Shown here: positions 9,288-18,277 of the stretch, in pieces
Position numbering within the stretch: the stretch's first letter is position 1
Layout of the letters: each line of letters starts with the position of its first letter
Assembly: GCF_024505165.1 (NCBI RefSeq)
Contig: NZ_JANIBK010000004.1
Coordinates: 1 to 64,000, forward strand
DNA length: 64,000 nucleotides
Source of the DNA: Methylomonas rivi
GTDB lineage: Bacteria > Pseudomonadota > Gammaproteobacteria > Methylococcales > Methylomonadaceae
Direction of reading: 5' to 3'
Made by a program: the position numbers and the translations under genes
The notes under the pieces: generated by a model
Databases searched by the model: none
The model's input: the letters and a program-made list of their open reading frames with translations, nothing else
What the model was told of the DNA's origin: nothing

Positions 9288-11867
9288 TTAACGTTTCCAG
9301 TATTCGTTCGCTTGCCATTTGCTTACCCAGTCCGGCAACTCGGCCGCCAGCATGGGATGGGCGATACCGTATCCTTGCGCCAACTGGCAACCCATGGCCA
9401 CCAGTTTTTTGGCATGGTTCATGGTTTCCACGCCCTCCGCTATCACCTGGCGGGAAAAGGTATTGGCCAGGCCGATCACGCCATTGACTATCGCCAGATC
9501 GTCCTGGTCGACCAGCATGTCCCGCACAAAGCTTTGGTCTATCTTAAGAATGTCGACCGGCAAATGCCTCAGATAGGTCAGCGAGGAAAATCCGGTGCCG
9601 AAATCGTCGAGCGCAAAACGAACCCCCATCTCCCGGCAGGCCTTGATTTTTTTAGATACCGCGGCCAGATCCTCCAGCGCGCTGGTTTCCAGCACCTCCA
9701 GCTCCAGCCGGGAAGGCTGCACATCCGGGTGCGCCGATAACAGCCGGGCAATGCGATCGACGAAGTCGGTTTGCTGAAACTGCTTGGCACCGATATTGAC
9801 GCTGACGACGATGTCTATACCCTGCGCATACCAGTCGCGCATCTGGGCCAAGGCCGAATCTATCACCCATTCGCCGAGGCTTACGCTTAACGGGTGGGTC
9901 TCGATAAACGGCAAAAACTCGGCCGGCGTCAATAACCCCCGCTGCGGATGTTGCCAACGAATCAGCGCTTCCGCGCCGATGACTTCACCGGTGATGACGT
10001 TGATTTTCGGTTGATAATACAGCACGAATTCCCGGTTACCCAGGGCGCCTCGTATGTCCTCCAAGCGCTCTTGCTGGGTCTTGATCGCGGCATCGTGCGC
10101 TATATCGAACAGATGGTAACGGTTCTTGCCCTCCTGCTTGGCAATATACATGGCCTGATCCGCATGGCGTATCAACTGGTCCGCGTCGACATTATCCTGG
10201 GGATGCAGCGTGACGCCGATACTGGCGGAAAGCTGTAGCTCGGTATCCGCCAACCGAATCGGACTGGAAGCGGCTTGCAACAGTCTGGCCAAAACCGGTT
10301 CGCAATCGGTAATCTGTTGCAGGTCGACTAAAATCGCCACAAACTCGTCGCCGCCGATTCGCGCCAGCGTATCGCCTTCTCTAAGAGCCTCCTTCATGCG
10401 CCTGGATATGGCGATTAATAGTTCGTCGCCGACTTGGTGGTCGTAATTGTCGTTGACTGCCTTGAACCCATCCAAGTCGAGATACACCAACGCCAGCGAT
10501 TGATTGCGCCTTTCGTTCTGCAGCATGGCCTGCTGCAGCCGATCGGTCAGCAATACCCGGTTCGGCAAGCCGGTTAAGGCGTCATAATGCGCGATATGCT
10601 CGAGCTGTTGCTGATGCTCCTTCATTGCGGTGATGTCGGTGAACAGGGCGACATAGTTTTGCGCCTGTCCCGAGGTATCGTTCACGGCGCTGATAGTGAT
10701 CATCTCGGCAAACACTTTACCGTTTTTATGCCGATTCCAGATCTCGCCATACCAGTGTCCCTTCTCAAGCAATGCTTTCCACATAGCGGCATAGAAATCC
10801 GCGCCTTGCCGGCCGGATTGAAGTATGCGCGGGTTTTGCCCGACCGCTTCCTCCCGGCTATAACCGGTAATCCGGGTAAAGGTCTCGTTGACGTCGATGA
10901 TGGTGCCCGTAGCATCAGCTATCATGATGCCTTCGCGGGCGTGGGTAAAAACCCTGGCCGCCAACTGCAGCTTGACATCGGCTTTCTTGCGCTCGGTGAT
11001 ATTGCGGGCCACCCCGATCAATCCCAAGGTTTTCCGGTGTTCATCCCTAAAAGGTATTTTTAAGGTTTCAAGGCAAAATCGTCTGCCGTCCGGATAGCTG
11101 ATCCATTCTTCATGAAGATTGGCTTTATTGGCGGCCAGCGTTTCCTTGTCTCTTTGCCGGAACAATGCCGCCGTTTCGGCATCGACAAAATCGAAATCGG
11201 TTTTACCGATAATTTCGCTTTCGGGCGCCCCGAAATAGTTTTCTACCGCCTTATTGCAGGCCATATAGGTGCCATCGGTGTTTTTAATAAAAATGTAGTC
11301 CGGAATGTTGTCTATCAGGCCGCGCAACAGGGCTTTTTCGGTTTGCAAACGTTCATGCAGCGCGGTCATTTCGCTTAAAGTGGCGTGAAGTTGTTTGTTG
11401 GAGTCCGCCAGCGCTTCCGTCCTTTCCCGTACGCGTTTTTCCAGCTCGGCATTCAATATTTCCAGTGCGGACTTGGCCTGCTCCACTTGCTGCACGGACG
11501 GGGCAAGTAAAGCCTGGGGCATTTTCAGCCAGATGATAACCGCGGTTCCAAAAGAGAGGCCGGCTGTAAGCACCTTGGCCAGCGCATTCGCCCAGTAATT
11601 GGGCCGCCAGATGGTTACCACATCCAGCAGGTGCGTAATCCCGCAGGCCACGATGAACAAACCGAACAATATGAATAACCAGCGGTTGTGAATATCGGCT
11701 CTTTTTTGGGTGAAATACCAAAGCGCAAAGGGAATGGAGAAATACGATACCGCGATGACGGAGTCCGAACCCACCAAGGTCCAGAGCAGAAGCGGGTTCC
11801 ATTTCAGACAGAAACCGTGGGGAACCAGGCCTGTCAGGTTCAAAGCTTCATTAAAAAACGCCCACAT
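9288..11867 (-). CDS. Ethylene-receptor-domain c-di-GMP protein: EBD-PAS-PAS-GGDEF-EAL
   Basis: The ATG at 11867 (859 residues) follows GGGGGAG; a TTG 39 bp upstream is the alternative. Residues 1-112 form three membrane helices matching the ethylene-binding domain of plant ETR1. Asp35, Tyr42, Ile45, Pro46, Ile72, Cys75 and His79 sit at the spacing of ETR1 Asp25, Tyr32, Ile35, Pro36, Ile62, Cys65 and His69; the Cys and His bind Cu(I) there. A coiled coil, two PAS domains (about 170-295 and 300-420), a GGDEF domain with intact RIGGDEF and an EAL domain with intact EALIRW, DDFGTG and IAEGVET follow. Both catalytic domains look active. The gene converges on the response regulator gene and stands alone. 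Ethylene as ligand is inference from the motif. Confidence 0.9.
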   Translation of the reverse strand: MWAFFNEALNLTGLVPHGFCLKWNPLLLWTLVGSDSVIAVSYFSIPFALWYFTQKRADIHNRWLFILFGLFIVACGITHLLDVVTIWRPNYWANALAKVLTAGLSFGTAVIIWLKMPQALLAPSVQQVEQAKSALEILNAELEKRVRERTEALADSNKQLHATLSEMTALHERLQTEKALLRGLIDNIPDYIFIKNTDGTYMACNKAVENYFGAPESEIIGKTDFDFVDAETAALFRQRDKETLAANKANLHEEWISYPDGRRFCLETLKIPFRDEHRKTLGLIGVARNITERKKADVKLQLAARVFTHAREGIMIADATGTIIDVNETFTRITGYSREEAVGQNPRILQSGRQGADFYAAMWKALLEKGHWYGEIWNRHKNGKVFAEMITISAVNDTSGQAQNYVALFTDITAMKEHQQQLEHIAHYDALTGLPNRVLLTDRLQQAMLQNERRNQSLALVYLDLDGFKAVNDNYDHQVGDELLIAISRRMKEALREGDTLARIGGDEFVAILVDLQQITDCEPVLARLLQAASSPIRLADTELQLSASIGVTLHPQDNVDADQLIRHADQAMYIAKQEGKNRYHLFDIAHDAAIKTQQERLEDIRGALGNREFVLYYQPKINVITGEVIGAEALIRWQHPQRGLLTPAEFLPFIETHPLSVSLGEWVIDSALAQMRDWYAQGIDIVVSVNIGAKQFQQTDFVDRIARLLSAHPDVQPSRLELEVLETSALEDLAAVSKKIKACREMGVRFALDDFGTGFSSLTYLRHLPVDILKIDQSFVRDMLVDQDDLAIVNGVIGLANTFSRQVIAEGVETMNHAKKLVAMGCQLAQGYGIAHPMLAAELPDWVSKWQANEYWKR

Positions 11868-12116
11868 ATCTCCCCCATTAACAGACAGAGTGAGTATGTT
11901 AACCAAAATAGGCTATAAACCATACTTATTCCGTAACTATGCATAGCATTTAGTGGCCGGACCCAGTCCCGCAAAATCAGGCCGGGTTTACATCGGAATT
12001 GGCGGCGGTTTCCGAATCGGAACACTGGGCGGTTTTGAGGTCGGCATCAATGGCCGTTTTGATCCGAATACGCAGTTTTTGGTTAACTGCGTCTTCATAC
12101 CCGGACAAGGCCAGGG

Positions 12117-12434
12117 CTATTCCGGCTTTTTCCCTGCCAGCAAGGCTTGGGCTTGGGCATAGGCCTCCCTGCGCCTTTGCCCTTCCGGCGAATTATCGCG
12201 GCGGGAATGAAACTCGTCCATCAGGGTGGAACCGCAGACACAGTTTCTGAACACTTCCAAAATCACCCGCCCATCGTCGTCTTCAAAGGCTTTAAACGGC
12301 GAACGGCCGTTCCTGAGGTCTTGGGTTTGTTCGAGAAATTCGGCCTCGGTTTGGTACACCCGGCCGCAATTGCCGCATGTTCTGGGGAATTTAAACGGTA
12401 AAGCTTTTAAACCTTGAAAAGATTCGTCACTCAT
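12117..12434 (-). CDS. Small putative zinc-ribbon protein, function unknown
   Basis: 105 residues, no signal peptide or membrane helix. Two cysteine pairs, CGNC (about 20-23) and CVC (about 65-67), could form one zinc ribbon. Between them lies a charged helical segment, and the C-terminus is a long Gln/Arg-rich helix (GQRRREAYAQAQALLAG). I do not recognise a named family. The start lies 14 bp after the truA stop on the same strand, so it probably ends the rlmD-ldt-truA operon. Coding status is supported by position, by the motif and by the lack of a better frame. Alternatives include a regulatory or RNA-binding mini-protein. Confidence 0.6.
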   Translation of the reverse strand: MSDESFQGLKALPFKFPRTCGNCGRVYQTEAEFLEQTQDLRNGRSPFKAFEDDDGRVILEVFRNCVCGSTLMDEFHSRRDNSPEGQRRREAYAQAQALLAGKKPE

Positions 12435-12448
12435 ACGGCTATTCCTGG

Positions 12449-13264
12449 TTAATCGAATCGCTTGGCATCCGCCGGCAGCTTAGCAAACACGGCGTGTCCG
12501 GCGATCCCATACCGTTCGGGATAAAACACCCCCCCCAGATGCAAACCGTACGGCGGAGCGGTGGCGGCGGCTTGCGACCGGTCCTTGACCGCCAGCAATT
12601 GCGCAGTCCAATCGACGGGCGCCTTACCCATGCCTATGTGCATCAATACGCCGGCGATATTTCTGACCATGTGATGCAAAAAAGCGTTGGCGCAGATGTC
12701 GATGATAACCCTGTCCTCCCGCCGGTACACGTCGATAAAATGCATATAACGGTTCGGGCTATGCGACTGGCAGCCTTGAGCACGAAACGAGGAAAAGTCG
12801 TGTTCGCCGATCAAATATTGGGCGGCAGCATGCATTTTACCGGCGTCCAAGGGGTGATAACACCAAGTCGCCTGGGTGCGCAGCAAGGCTGATTTCATGG
12901 GCCGGTTTAATATCACATAACGGTAAAAACGCGCAATAGCGCTGTAGCGGGCATGAAAATCGGCCACGGCCGGTTTGGCCCAGGTGATGCGAATATCGTC
13001 CGGGAGTTGGCTATTGCCGCCCATCAGCCAGGCCTGCAAATCGCGTTGCACGGCGCAATCGAAATGCACCACCTGCTCCAGCGCATGCACGCCGGCATCG
13101 GTGCGGCCGGCGCAGTGCACGGTAATCGGCCGGTCGGCGATTTTGCTCAGGGCGGATTGCAATTCGGCTTGCAGCGTAGGTTTACCGGCTTGCCATTGCC
13201 AGCCGGCATAGGCCGTACCGTCGTATTCCATGCCTAAAACGATGCGGGCCACGCCGTCACTCAT
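12449..13264 (-). CDS. truA: tRNA pseudouridine(38-40) synthase
   Basis: 271 residues, normal for TruA. The N-terminus GMEYDGTAYAGWQWQ and the catalytic Asp in GRTDAGVHA identify the family. FLHHMVRNIAG matches the C-terminal RNA-binding part. It converts U38, U39 and U40 in the anticodon stem of many tRNAs to pseudouridine. The ATG overlaps the last 8 bp of the L,D-transpeptidase gene (CATGAGTGA), so translation is probably coupled. It is the third gene of the rlmD-ldt-truA operon. Pairing with a peptidoglycan enzyme is positional; no functional link is evident. Confidence 0.96.
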   Translation of the reverse strand: MSDGVARIVLGMEYDGTAYAGWQWQAGKPTLQAELQSALSKIADRPITVHCAGRTDAGVHALEQVVHFDCAVQRDLQAWLMGGNSQLPDDIRITWAKPAVADFHARYSAIARFYRYVILNRPMKSALLRTQATWCYHPLDAGKMHAAAQYLIGEHDFSSFRAQGCQSHSPNRYMHFIDVYRREDRVIIDICANAFLHHMVRNIAGVLMHIGMGKAPVDWTAQLLAVKDRSQAAATAPPYGLHLGGVFYPERYGIAGHAVFAKLPADAKRFD

Positions 13265-13739
13265 GAATGAAAACCGGGCAACCGGCGTCGATACTATCGA
13301 ATAATTCGATCACATCGGCATTATGCATACGAATGCAGCCGTGAGAAGCAGGCATGCCCAGCATCAAGTGGTCCGGACAGCCGTGAATGTAGATATAGCG
13401 CCAGGCCGTGTCGACTTCGCCGTATCGGTTAAAGCCCGGCTCCAAGCCGCTCAGCCAGAGTATGCGGCTGAGTATCCAGTCGCGTTTCGGCTCTGCCGCG
13501 GCCAGTTGCGGAGTATAGATTTCGCCGGTGAAGCGGCGGCCTATGAATACGCTGTTGATCGCCGCGCCGGCACCGATTTTGGCGCGTATTTTGTGTCTGC
13601 CGGTGGGGGTGCATTCGCTACCTTTTAACTGGCCGGGGCCTTTCTTGGCGGTGGAGACCGGGTAACGCTTTATAACCCGCTCGTTTTCCAGTACGGTCAA
13701 TTGCTGGCTGGCGATGCAAATATCCAACGAACGGCTCAT
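13257..13739 (-). CDS. L,D-transpeptidase family protein
   Basis: 160 residues forming a YkuD-type catalytic domain. The signature HGCPDHLMLGMPASHGCIRM contains the conserved His and the catalytic Cys in SHGCIRM. These enzymes cross-link peptidoglycan or attach lipoproteins through a 3-3 bond. No signal peptide is visible at the N-terminus (MSRSLDICIASQQLTVLE), which is unusual for a periplasmic enzyme, although short cytoplasm-like members of this family exist in proteobacteria. The start overlaps the rlmD stop by four bases (ATGA), and its own stop overlaps truA by 8 bp. The fold is certain; the physiological role is open. Confidence 0.88.
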   Translation of the reverse strand: MSRSLDICIASQQLTVLENERVIKRYPVSTAKKGPGQLKGSECTPTGRHKIRAKIGAGAAINSVFIGRRFTGEIYTPQLAAAEPKRDWILSRILWLSGLEPGFNRYGEVDTAWRYIYIHGCPDHLMLGMPASHGCIRMHNADVIELFDSIDAGCPVFIHE

Positions 13740-15061
13740 TTTTTCACGAACAGGGCTATCGATTCGACATGCGCGGTTTGCGGAAACATATCCATGACGC
13801 CGGCCTTGACCAGCTTATAGCCCCGTTCGTTCACCAGAATGCCGGCGTCGCGCGCCAGCGTGGAGGGATTGCAGGATACATAGACTATGCGTTCGGGTTG
13901 CCAATGTTTGAAATTGTGCAACACTTCGGCGGCACCGGCACGGGACGGATCCAGCAGCACTTTACTGAATTTCTGCTTGCACCAGGGCAGTTCCTTGACA
14001 TCCTTGCTTAAATCGGCGACATGAAATTCGACATTGTCCAGCTGGTTCAAGCGGGCGTTTTCCCGGGCATGTTTCACCAACGGCAAATCCCCTTCCACGC
14101 CGACCACCTGTCCGGCCAGCGTGGCTAGCGGCAGGGTAAAATTGCCCAGGCCGCAGAACAAATCCAGTACCCGGTCGTCCTTGGTCAACTCCAGCGCGGC
14201 CAAGGCGCGGCTGACCATTTTTTGGTTGATGTCGTAATTAACCTGGGTAAACATGGCCGGGCGGAAGTTGAAGGTCACCCCCTGATCAGCCAATGCATAA
14301 CTTGGAACCACTTCGGGTTCGCCGTCAAGCGGGACTATGGTATCCGGTCCCTTGGGCTGCAAACAGATACTGAGATTGTGTTGGCGGCCGAATTCGCGCA
14401 TCCGCTGTTTGTCGGCATCGGTGGGCGGCTCCAGCACCCGAAACGCCAGCACGACGTCGCGGTCGCCGATCGCCACTTCGATTTGCGGAATTTTGTCCTT
14501 GATACTCAGGCCGGCGATCATCTCGCCCAAAGCCGGCAGATTTTCGCCAACCAGCGGATACATGACTTTACAGCTATCGATTTCCGCTAAAAAAGGATTG
14601 CGCCTTTCCCGGAATCCGACCAATACCCTGCCCTTCTTGGCCACCCATTTCACCCCCATGCGGGCTTTGCGGCGATAACCCCAATGCGGGCCGGTCAGCG
14701 CTTCCCAAATTTGCGGAATCTCCAGTTTGCCGATGCGGCGAAATTGATCCTGCAGCAAAGCCTCCTTGAACTTGATTTGCTCCGCGTCATCGACGTGTTG
14801 AAAGCTGCAGCCGCCGCAAACGCCGAAATGCGGGCAGGCGGGATCGACCCGATGTTCGGAACGGGTCAGCAATGTTGCCACCTTGCCTTCGGCATAGTCC
14901 TTGCGGCTATCGGTGTAGATAAACTCCAGGGTTTCGCCGGGCAAGGCCTCGTCTATGAACACCACTTTGCCGTTGACGTGGGTAACGCCGCGGCCGTCGT
15001 GCGACAGCGATTCTATGGTAACTGTAACGGGGTCTAGGGGTAATTTTTTCTTATGGGCCAT
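13736..15061 (-). CDS. rlmD: 23S rRNA (uracil(1939)-C5)-methyltransferase
   Basis: 441 residues. An N-terminal TRAM domain (about 10-65) is followed by the four-cysteine iron-sulfur site (CPHFGVCGGCSFQHV plus a later Cys). The class I SAM-binding domain has DLFCGLGNFTLPLA, and the catalytic Cys lies in YVSCNPSTLARD. It methylates U1939 of 23S rRNA at C5 through a covalent Cys intermediate. It leads an operon with the transpeptidase and truA. A REP-like palindrome lies just upstream at 15085-15159, between this gene and cysM, and may separate their transcripts. The RlmD branch is favoured over RlmC/TrmA by the iron-sulfur motif and length. Confidence 0.94.
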   Translation of the reverse strand: MAHKKKLPLDPVTVTIESLSHDGRGVTHVNGKVVFIDEALPGETLEFIYTDSRKDYAEGKVATLLTRSEHRVDPACPHFGVCGGCSFQHVDDAEQIKFKEALLQDQFRRIGKLEIPQIWEALTGPHWGYRRKARMGVKWVAKKGRVLVGFRERRNPFLAEIDSCKVMYPLVGENLPALGEMIAGLSIKDKIPQIEVAIGDRDVVLAFRVLEPPTDADKQRMREFGRQHNLSICLQPKGPDTIVPLDGEPEVVPSYALADQGVTFNFRPAMFTQVNYDINQKMVSRALAALELTKDDRVLDLFCGLGNFTLPLATLAGQVVGVEGDLPLVKHARENARLNQLDNVEFHVADLSKDVKELPWCKQKFSKVLLDPSRAGAAEVLHNFKHWQPERIVYVSCNPSTLARDAGILVNERGYKLVKAGVMDMFPQTAHVESIALFVKK

Positions 15062-15084
15062 TATTGCGAGAATGTAAAAAGCAC

Positions 15085-15159
15085 GTAGGCCGGAATAAGC
15101 GCAAGCGTTTCCGGCAATCGGGTTAAGCCGGAAACGCCTATCGGCTTATTCCGGCCTAC
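15085..15159. repeat. REP/MITE-like compound palindrome
   Basis: A 75 bp element with two nested inverted repeats. The outer arms are 16 bp and perfect (GTAGGCCGGAATAAGC at 15085-15100, its complement at 15144-15159). The inner arms are 11 bp (GCGTTTCCGGC at 15105-15115, complement at 15127-15137). It fills most of the cysM-rlmD gap. The GTAGGCCGGAATAAG-type ends are typical of short mobile palindromes dispersed in many gammaproteobacterial genomes. Only one copy occurs in this window, so its repetitive nature is inferred. It would fold into a long stem in the cysM transcript and may stabilise or terminate it. Confidence 0.8.
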
Positions 15160-15164
15160 ATGAA

Positions 15165-16055
15165 TCAGGTTGGAAACACGCCAGTGGACAGGTAGCGGTC
15201 GCCGCGGTCGCAAATAATGGCCACGATGACGGCATTTTCCACCTGTTTGGCCAATTGCAAGGCGGCGAAAACGGCACCGCCCGAGGAGACGCCGGCAAAG
15301 ATGCCTTCTTGCGCGGCCAGGGCGCGGGTGGTGTTTTCGGCGTCGGTTTGATTGACTTCGATAATACGGTCGACCCGGTCGGCATGGTAAATTTTAGGCA
15401 GATATTCTTGCGGCCAACGGCGAATGCCGGGTATTTTCGAGGCGCCTTCCGGCTGCACGCCGACGATTTCCACCGCTGCGTTTTGTTCCTTCAAATAGCG
15501 GGAAGTACCCATAATGGTGCCGGTGGTGCCCATGGCACTGACGAAATGGGTAATGCTGCCTTGGGTGTCGCGCCAGATTTCCGGGCCCGTGCCTTCGTAG
15601 TGCGCGCGCGGATTGTCCGGATTGGCGAATTGGTCCAATATGCGGCCCTGGCCATCGGCTTCCATGCTACGGGCCAAATCGATCGCCGCCTCCATGCTGC
15701 CTTGAGCCGGGGTCAGTATGATTTCGGCGCCGTAGGCCTTCATGGAGGCGATGCGTTCGGCGCTCATGTTATCCGGCATGATCAGGGTCATTTTATAGCC
15801 TTTAATCGCGGCGGCCATCGCCAGCGCAATGCCGGTATTGCCGCTGGTGGCTTCGATCAGACGGTCGCCGGGCTTGATTTCGCCGCGCGCTTCGGCATGC
15901 TTGATCATGCTCAACGCAGGCCTATCCTTGACCGAACCGGCCGGATTGTTGCCTTCCAACTTGGCCAAAATGATGTTGCCGGTCTCGCCCGGCAGACGCT
16001 GCAGGCGCACCAGCGGCGTGTTACCGACTTGGGACTCGATAGTAGGAAAAATCAT
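15165..16055 (-). CDS. cysM: Cysteine synthase B (O-acetylserine sulfhydrylase B)
   Basis: 296 residues, in the CysM size range. The PLP-binding Lys is in NNPAGSVKDRPALSM and the phosphate-binding loop is EATSGNTGIALAM. The GMEAAIDLA..MEADG segment and the lack of a C-terminal extension favour CysM over CysK. It forms cysteine from O-acetylserine and sulfide (or S-sulfocysteine from thiosulfate). It is divergent from ppk with about 137 bp between starts, and followed by the REP-like element. No strong Shine-Dalgarno is visible before the ATG. CysK versus CysM preference is family-based inference. Confidence 0.92.
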   Translation of the reverse strand: MIFPTIESQVGNTPLVRLQRLPGETGNIILAKLEGNNPAGSVKDRPALSMIKHAEARGEIKPGDRLIEATSGNTGIALAMAAAIKGYKMTLIMPDNMSAERIASMKAYGAEIILTPAQGSMEAAIDLARSMEADGQGRILDQFANPDNPRAHYEGTGPEIWRDTQGSITHFVSAMGTTGTIMGTSRYLKEQNAAVEIVGVQPEGASKIPGIRRWPQEYLPKIYHADRVDRIIEVNQTDAENTTRALAAQEGIFAGVSSGGAVFAALQLAKQVENAVIVAIICDRGDRYLSTGVFPT

Positions 16056-16192
16056 GTTTTTTGAGGGGAACGATGGACGATGGTTAATTATAACAAATAC
16101 GCATTATCCGCGGCGCGCCCGCTAACCGTAACAGTACGCATCGCCTAATTGCTCTATAATCCCGATGTCGTCATACTCAACCCATATTGCAC

Positions 16193-18277
16193 ATGGATAC
16201 CCCGGAATTTAGCATCCCATCATTGAACAGCCCCGAGCTTTATATCAACCGCGAACAAAGTTTATTGGAATTTAACATCCGCGTACTGGCGCAGGCGCTG
16301 GATGAACATCTACCGTTATTGGAACGGCTGAATTATTTATGTATTTCCTGCTCCAATCTGGACGAATTTTACGAGGTGCGCGTCGCCAGTTTGATACAGA
16401 TGGGGGAGATGGATTCCACGGCCATCAGTGTGGACGGCCTGAGTATTCAGGAGCAATTCGAAAAAATCTCCGCCAAGGCTCATGAGCTGGTTGCCGAACA
16501 GTACCGGGTTTTAAACGACGTCTTGATTCCCAGTCTGGAATCGCAAAATATCCGCTTTTTAAAACGCGAAAGTTGGAGCGAGGCGCAAAAAATCTGGCTG
16601 GAAAAATATTTCAATGAAGAATTATTGCCGATTCTAACCCCGGTGGGGTTGGATTCCGCGCACCCTTTCCCGCGGATATTGAATAAAAGTTTAAATTTCA
16701 TTATTTCGCTGACCGGCAAGGATGCCTTCGGCCGCAATAGCGGACGCGCGGTATTGCAAGCGCCCCGAGCCTTGCCGCGCATCGTGCAGATTCCAGCCGG
16801 CGAAACCGATAGCGGTCCGCATGATTTCGTATTTTTATCCTCCATAATTCATGAATTCGTTTCCGAGTTGTTCAACGGCATGACGGTTAAAGGTTGCTAT
16901 CAATTTCGGGTGACGCGGAACAGCGACTTTTTTGTCGACGACGATGCCATCGACGACTTGATGCTGGCCGTGGAAGGCGAACTGGCCATGCGCAACTACG
17001 GCGATGAAGTGCGGCTGGAGATCGACGCCAACTGTCCCGAAGAAACCGTCAGCTTTTTATTGGCCCGTTTTGAGTTGACTCCCGACCGTCTGTTTCTGGC
17101 CAACGGCCCGGTCAATTTGAGCCGCATCCAAGCCATTTACAGCATGGTCGACCGTCCCGATCTGAAATTTATGCCGTTTAAACCGGGCTTGCCAAGCATA
17201 TTAAAGAAACACAAGGATATTTTCGCCTGCATCAAAAAACAGGATATTTTGTTGCACCACCCCTACGAATCCTTCAATCCCGTGGTGGATTTCGTGCGGC
17301 AGGCCGCTGCCGATCCCGATGTCCTGGCCATCAAGCAAACGTTATATCGCACCGGCGTCGATTCGCCCATCGTGGCCGCCTTGATCAAGGCGGCGCGCGC
17401 CGGCAAGGAAGTTACCGTGGTGATCGAGTTGCGGGCCCGCTTCGACGAGAAGGACAATATCGGCTTGGCCGCCAAGCTGCAGGAAGCGGCGGCGCATGTG
17501 GTGTATGGCGTCGTAGGCTACAAAACCCACGCCAAAATGTGCATGGTGCTGCGCAAGGAAGGCAATACTTTCCGCAATTACGTACACCTGGGGACAGGCA
17601 ATTATCACCCTAAAACCGCGCGGCTATACACCGATTACGGTTTGTTTACCTGCGAAAAAGAATTGAGCGAAGACGTGCGCCGGGTCTTCATGCAGCTCAC
17701 CAGCCTCGGCAAGGTAAGCAAGCTTAACAAGCTGTTGCAATCGCCTTTTACCTTGCACCAGGGCTTGATGAAAATGATAGAGCGCGAAATCGAACAGGCC
17801 AGAAAAGGCAAACCGGCCAAGATCATCATCAAAGTCAATGCAGTGGTTGAGGAACAAGCGATACAGGCTTTGTACCGCGCTTCGCAGGCGGGCGTGGAAA
17901 TCAAATTGATTGTGCGCGGCATGTGCTGCTTGCGGCCCGGCGTGCCCGGCGTGTCGGAAAACATCGAAGTACGCTCCATTGTAGGCCGGTTTTTGGAACA
18001 CACCCGGATTTATGCGTTCATGAACAGTGGCGACTGGGCCATATACGCCTCCAGCGCCGATTTAATGAACCGGAATTTATTCCGACGCGTGGAGGTTTGC
18101 TTCCCGCTGGAAGATAAAAAAGCCAGCGGTCGGGTTTTAAACGATTTACACGCCAATTTAAACGATAATTCGCAAGCCTGGCTGTTGCAAAGCAACGGTC
18201 AATACCTGCGGGCAACGCCCGGCGGCGAACCGCTGTATCAGGTGCAAACCGAATTGCTGAAGGCTTTCGCCCAATGA
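16193..18277 (+). CDS. ppk: Polyphosphate kinase 1
   Basis: 694 residues from the ATG at 16193; a TTG two codons upstream is less likely. The N-terminal domain begins YINREQSLLEFNIRVLAQA. Two phospholipase-D-like C-terminal domains follow. The autophosphorylated His is in GYKTHAKMCMVLR and the second conserved His in RFLEHTRIYAF; the ATP-contacting LNYLCISCSNLDEFYEVR motif is present. It makes inorganic polyphosphate from ATP, a stress and stringent-response store. The stop overlaps the dnaQ start as ATGA, an unusual partner. Convergent rpoS lies just beyond dnaQ. No ppx gene is adjacent. Confidence 0.96.
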   Translation: MDTPEFSIPSLNSPELYINREQSLLEFNIRVLAQALDEHLPLLERLNYLCISCSNLDEFYEVRVASLIQMGEMDSTAISVDGLSIQEQFEKISAKAHELVAEQYRVLNDVLIPSLESQNIRFLKRESWSEAQKIWLEKYFNEELLPILTPVGLDSAHPFPRILNKSLNFIISLTGKDAFGRNSGRAVLQAPRALPRIVQIPAGETDSGPHDFVFLSSIIHEFVSELFNGMTVKGCYQFRVTRNSDFFVDDDAIDDLMLAVEGELAMRNYGDEVRLEIDANCPEETVSFLLARFELTPDRLFLANGPVNLSRIQAIYSMVDRPDLKFMPFKPGLPSILKKHKDIFACIKKQDILLHHPYESFNPVVDFVRQAAADPDVLAIKQTLYRTGVDSPIVAALIKAARAGKEVTVVIELRARFDEKDNIGLAAKLQEAAAHVVYGVVGYKTHAKMCMVLRKEGNTFRNYVHLGTGNYHPKTARLYTDYGLFTCEKELSEDVRRVFMQLTSLGKVSKLNKLLQSPFTLHQGLMKMIEREIEQARKGKPAKIIIKVNAVVEEQAIQALYRASQAGVEIKLIVRGMCCLRPGVPGVSENIEVRSIVGRFLEHTRIYAFMNSGDWAIYASSADLMNRNLFRRVEVCFPLEDKKASGRVLNDLHANLNDNSQAWLLQSNGQYLRATPGGEPLYQVQTELLKAFAQ

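Noticed and set aside
11953-12162. A glycine-repeat-like frame (GIGGGFRIGTLGGFEVGING) between the EBD protein and the zinc-ribbon gene
   Set aside because: Short, no ribosome-binding site and overlapping the end of the zinc-ribbon gene; repeats probably arise from locally repetitive DNA.
15255-16064. A 269-residue open frame antisense to cysM
   Set aside because: Full overlap with clear cysM coding; His/Gly/Ala-rich shadow translation.
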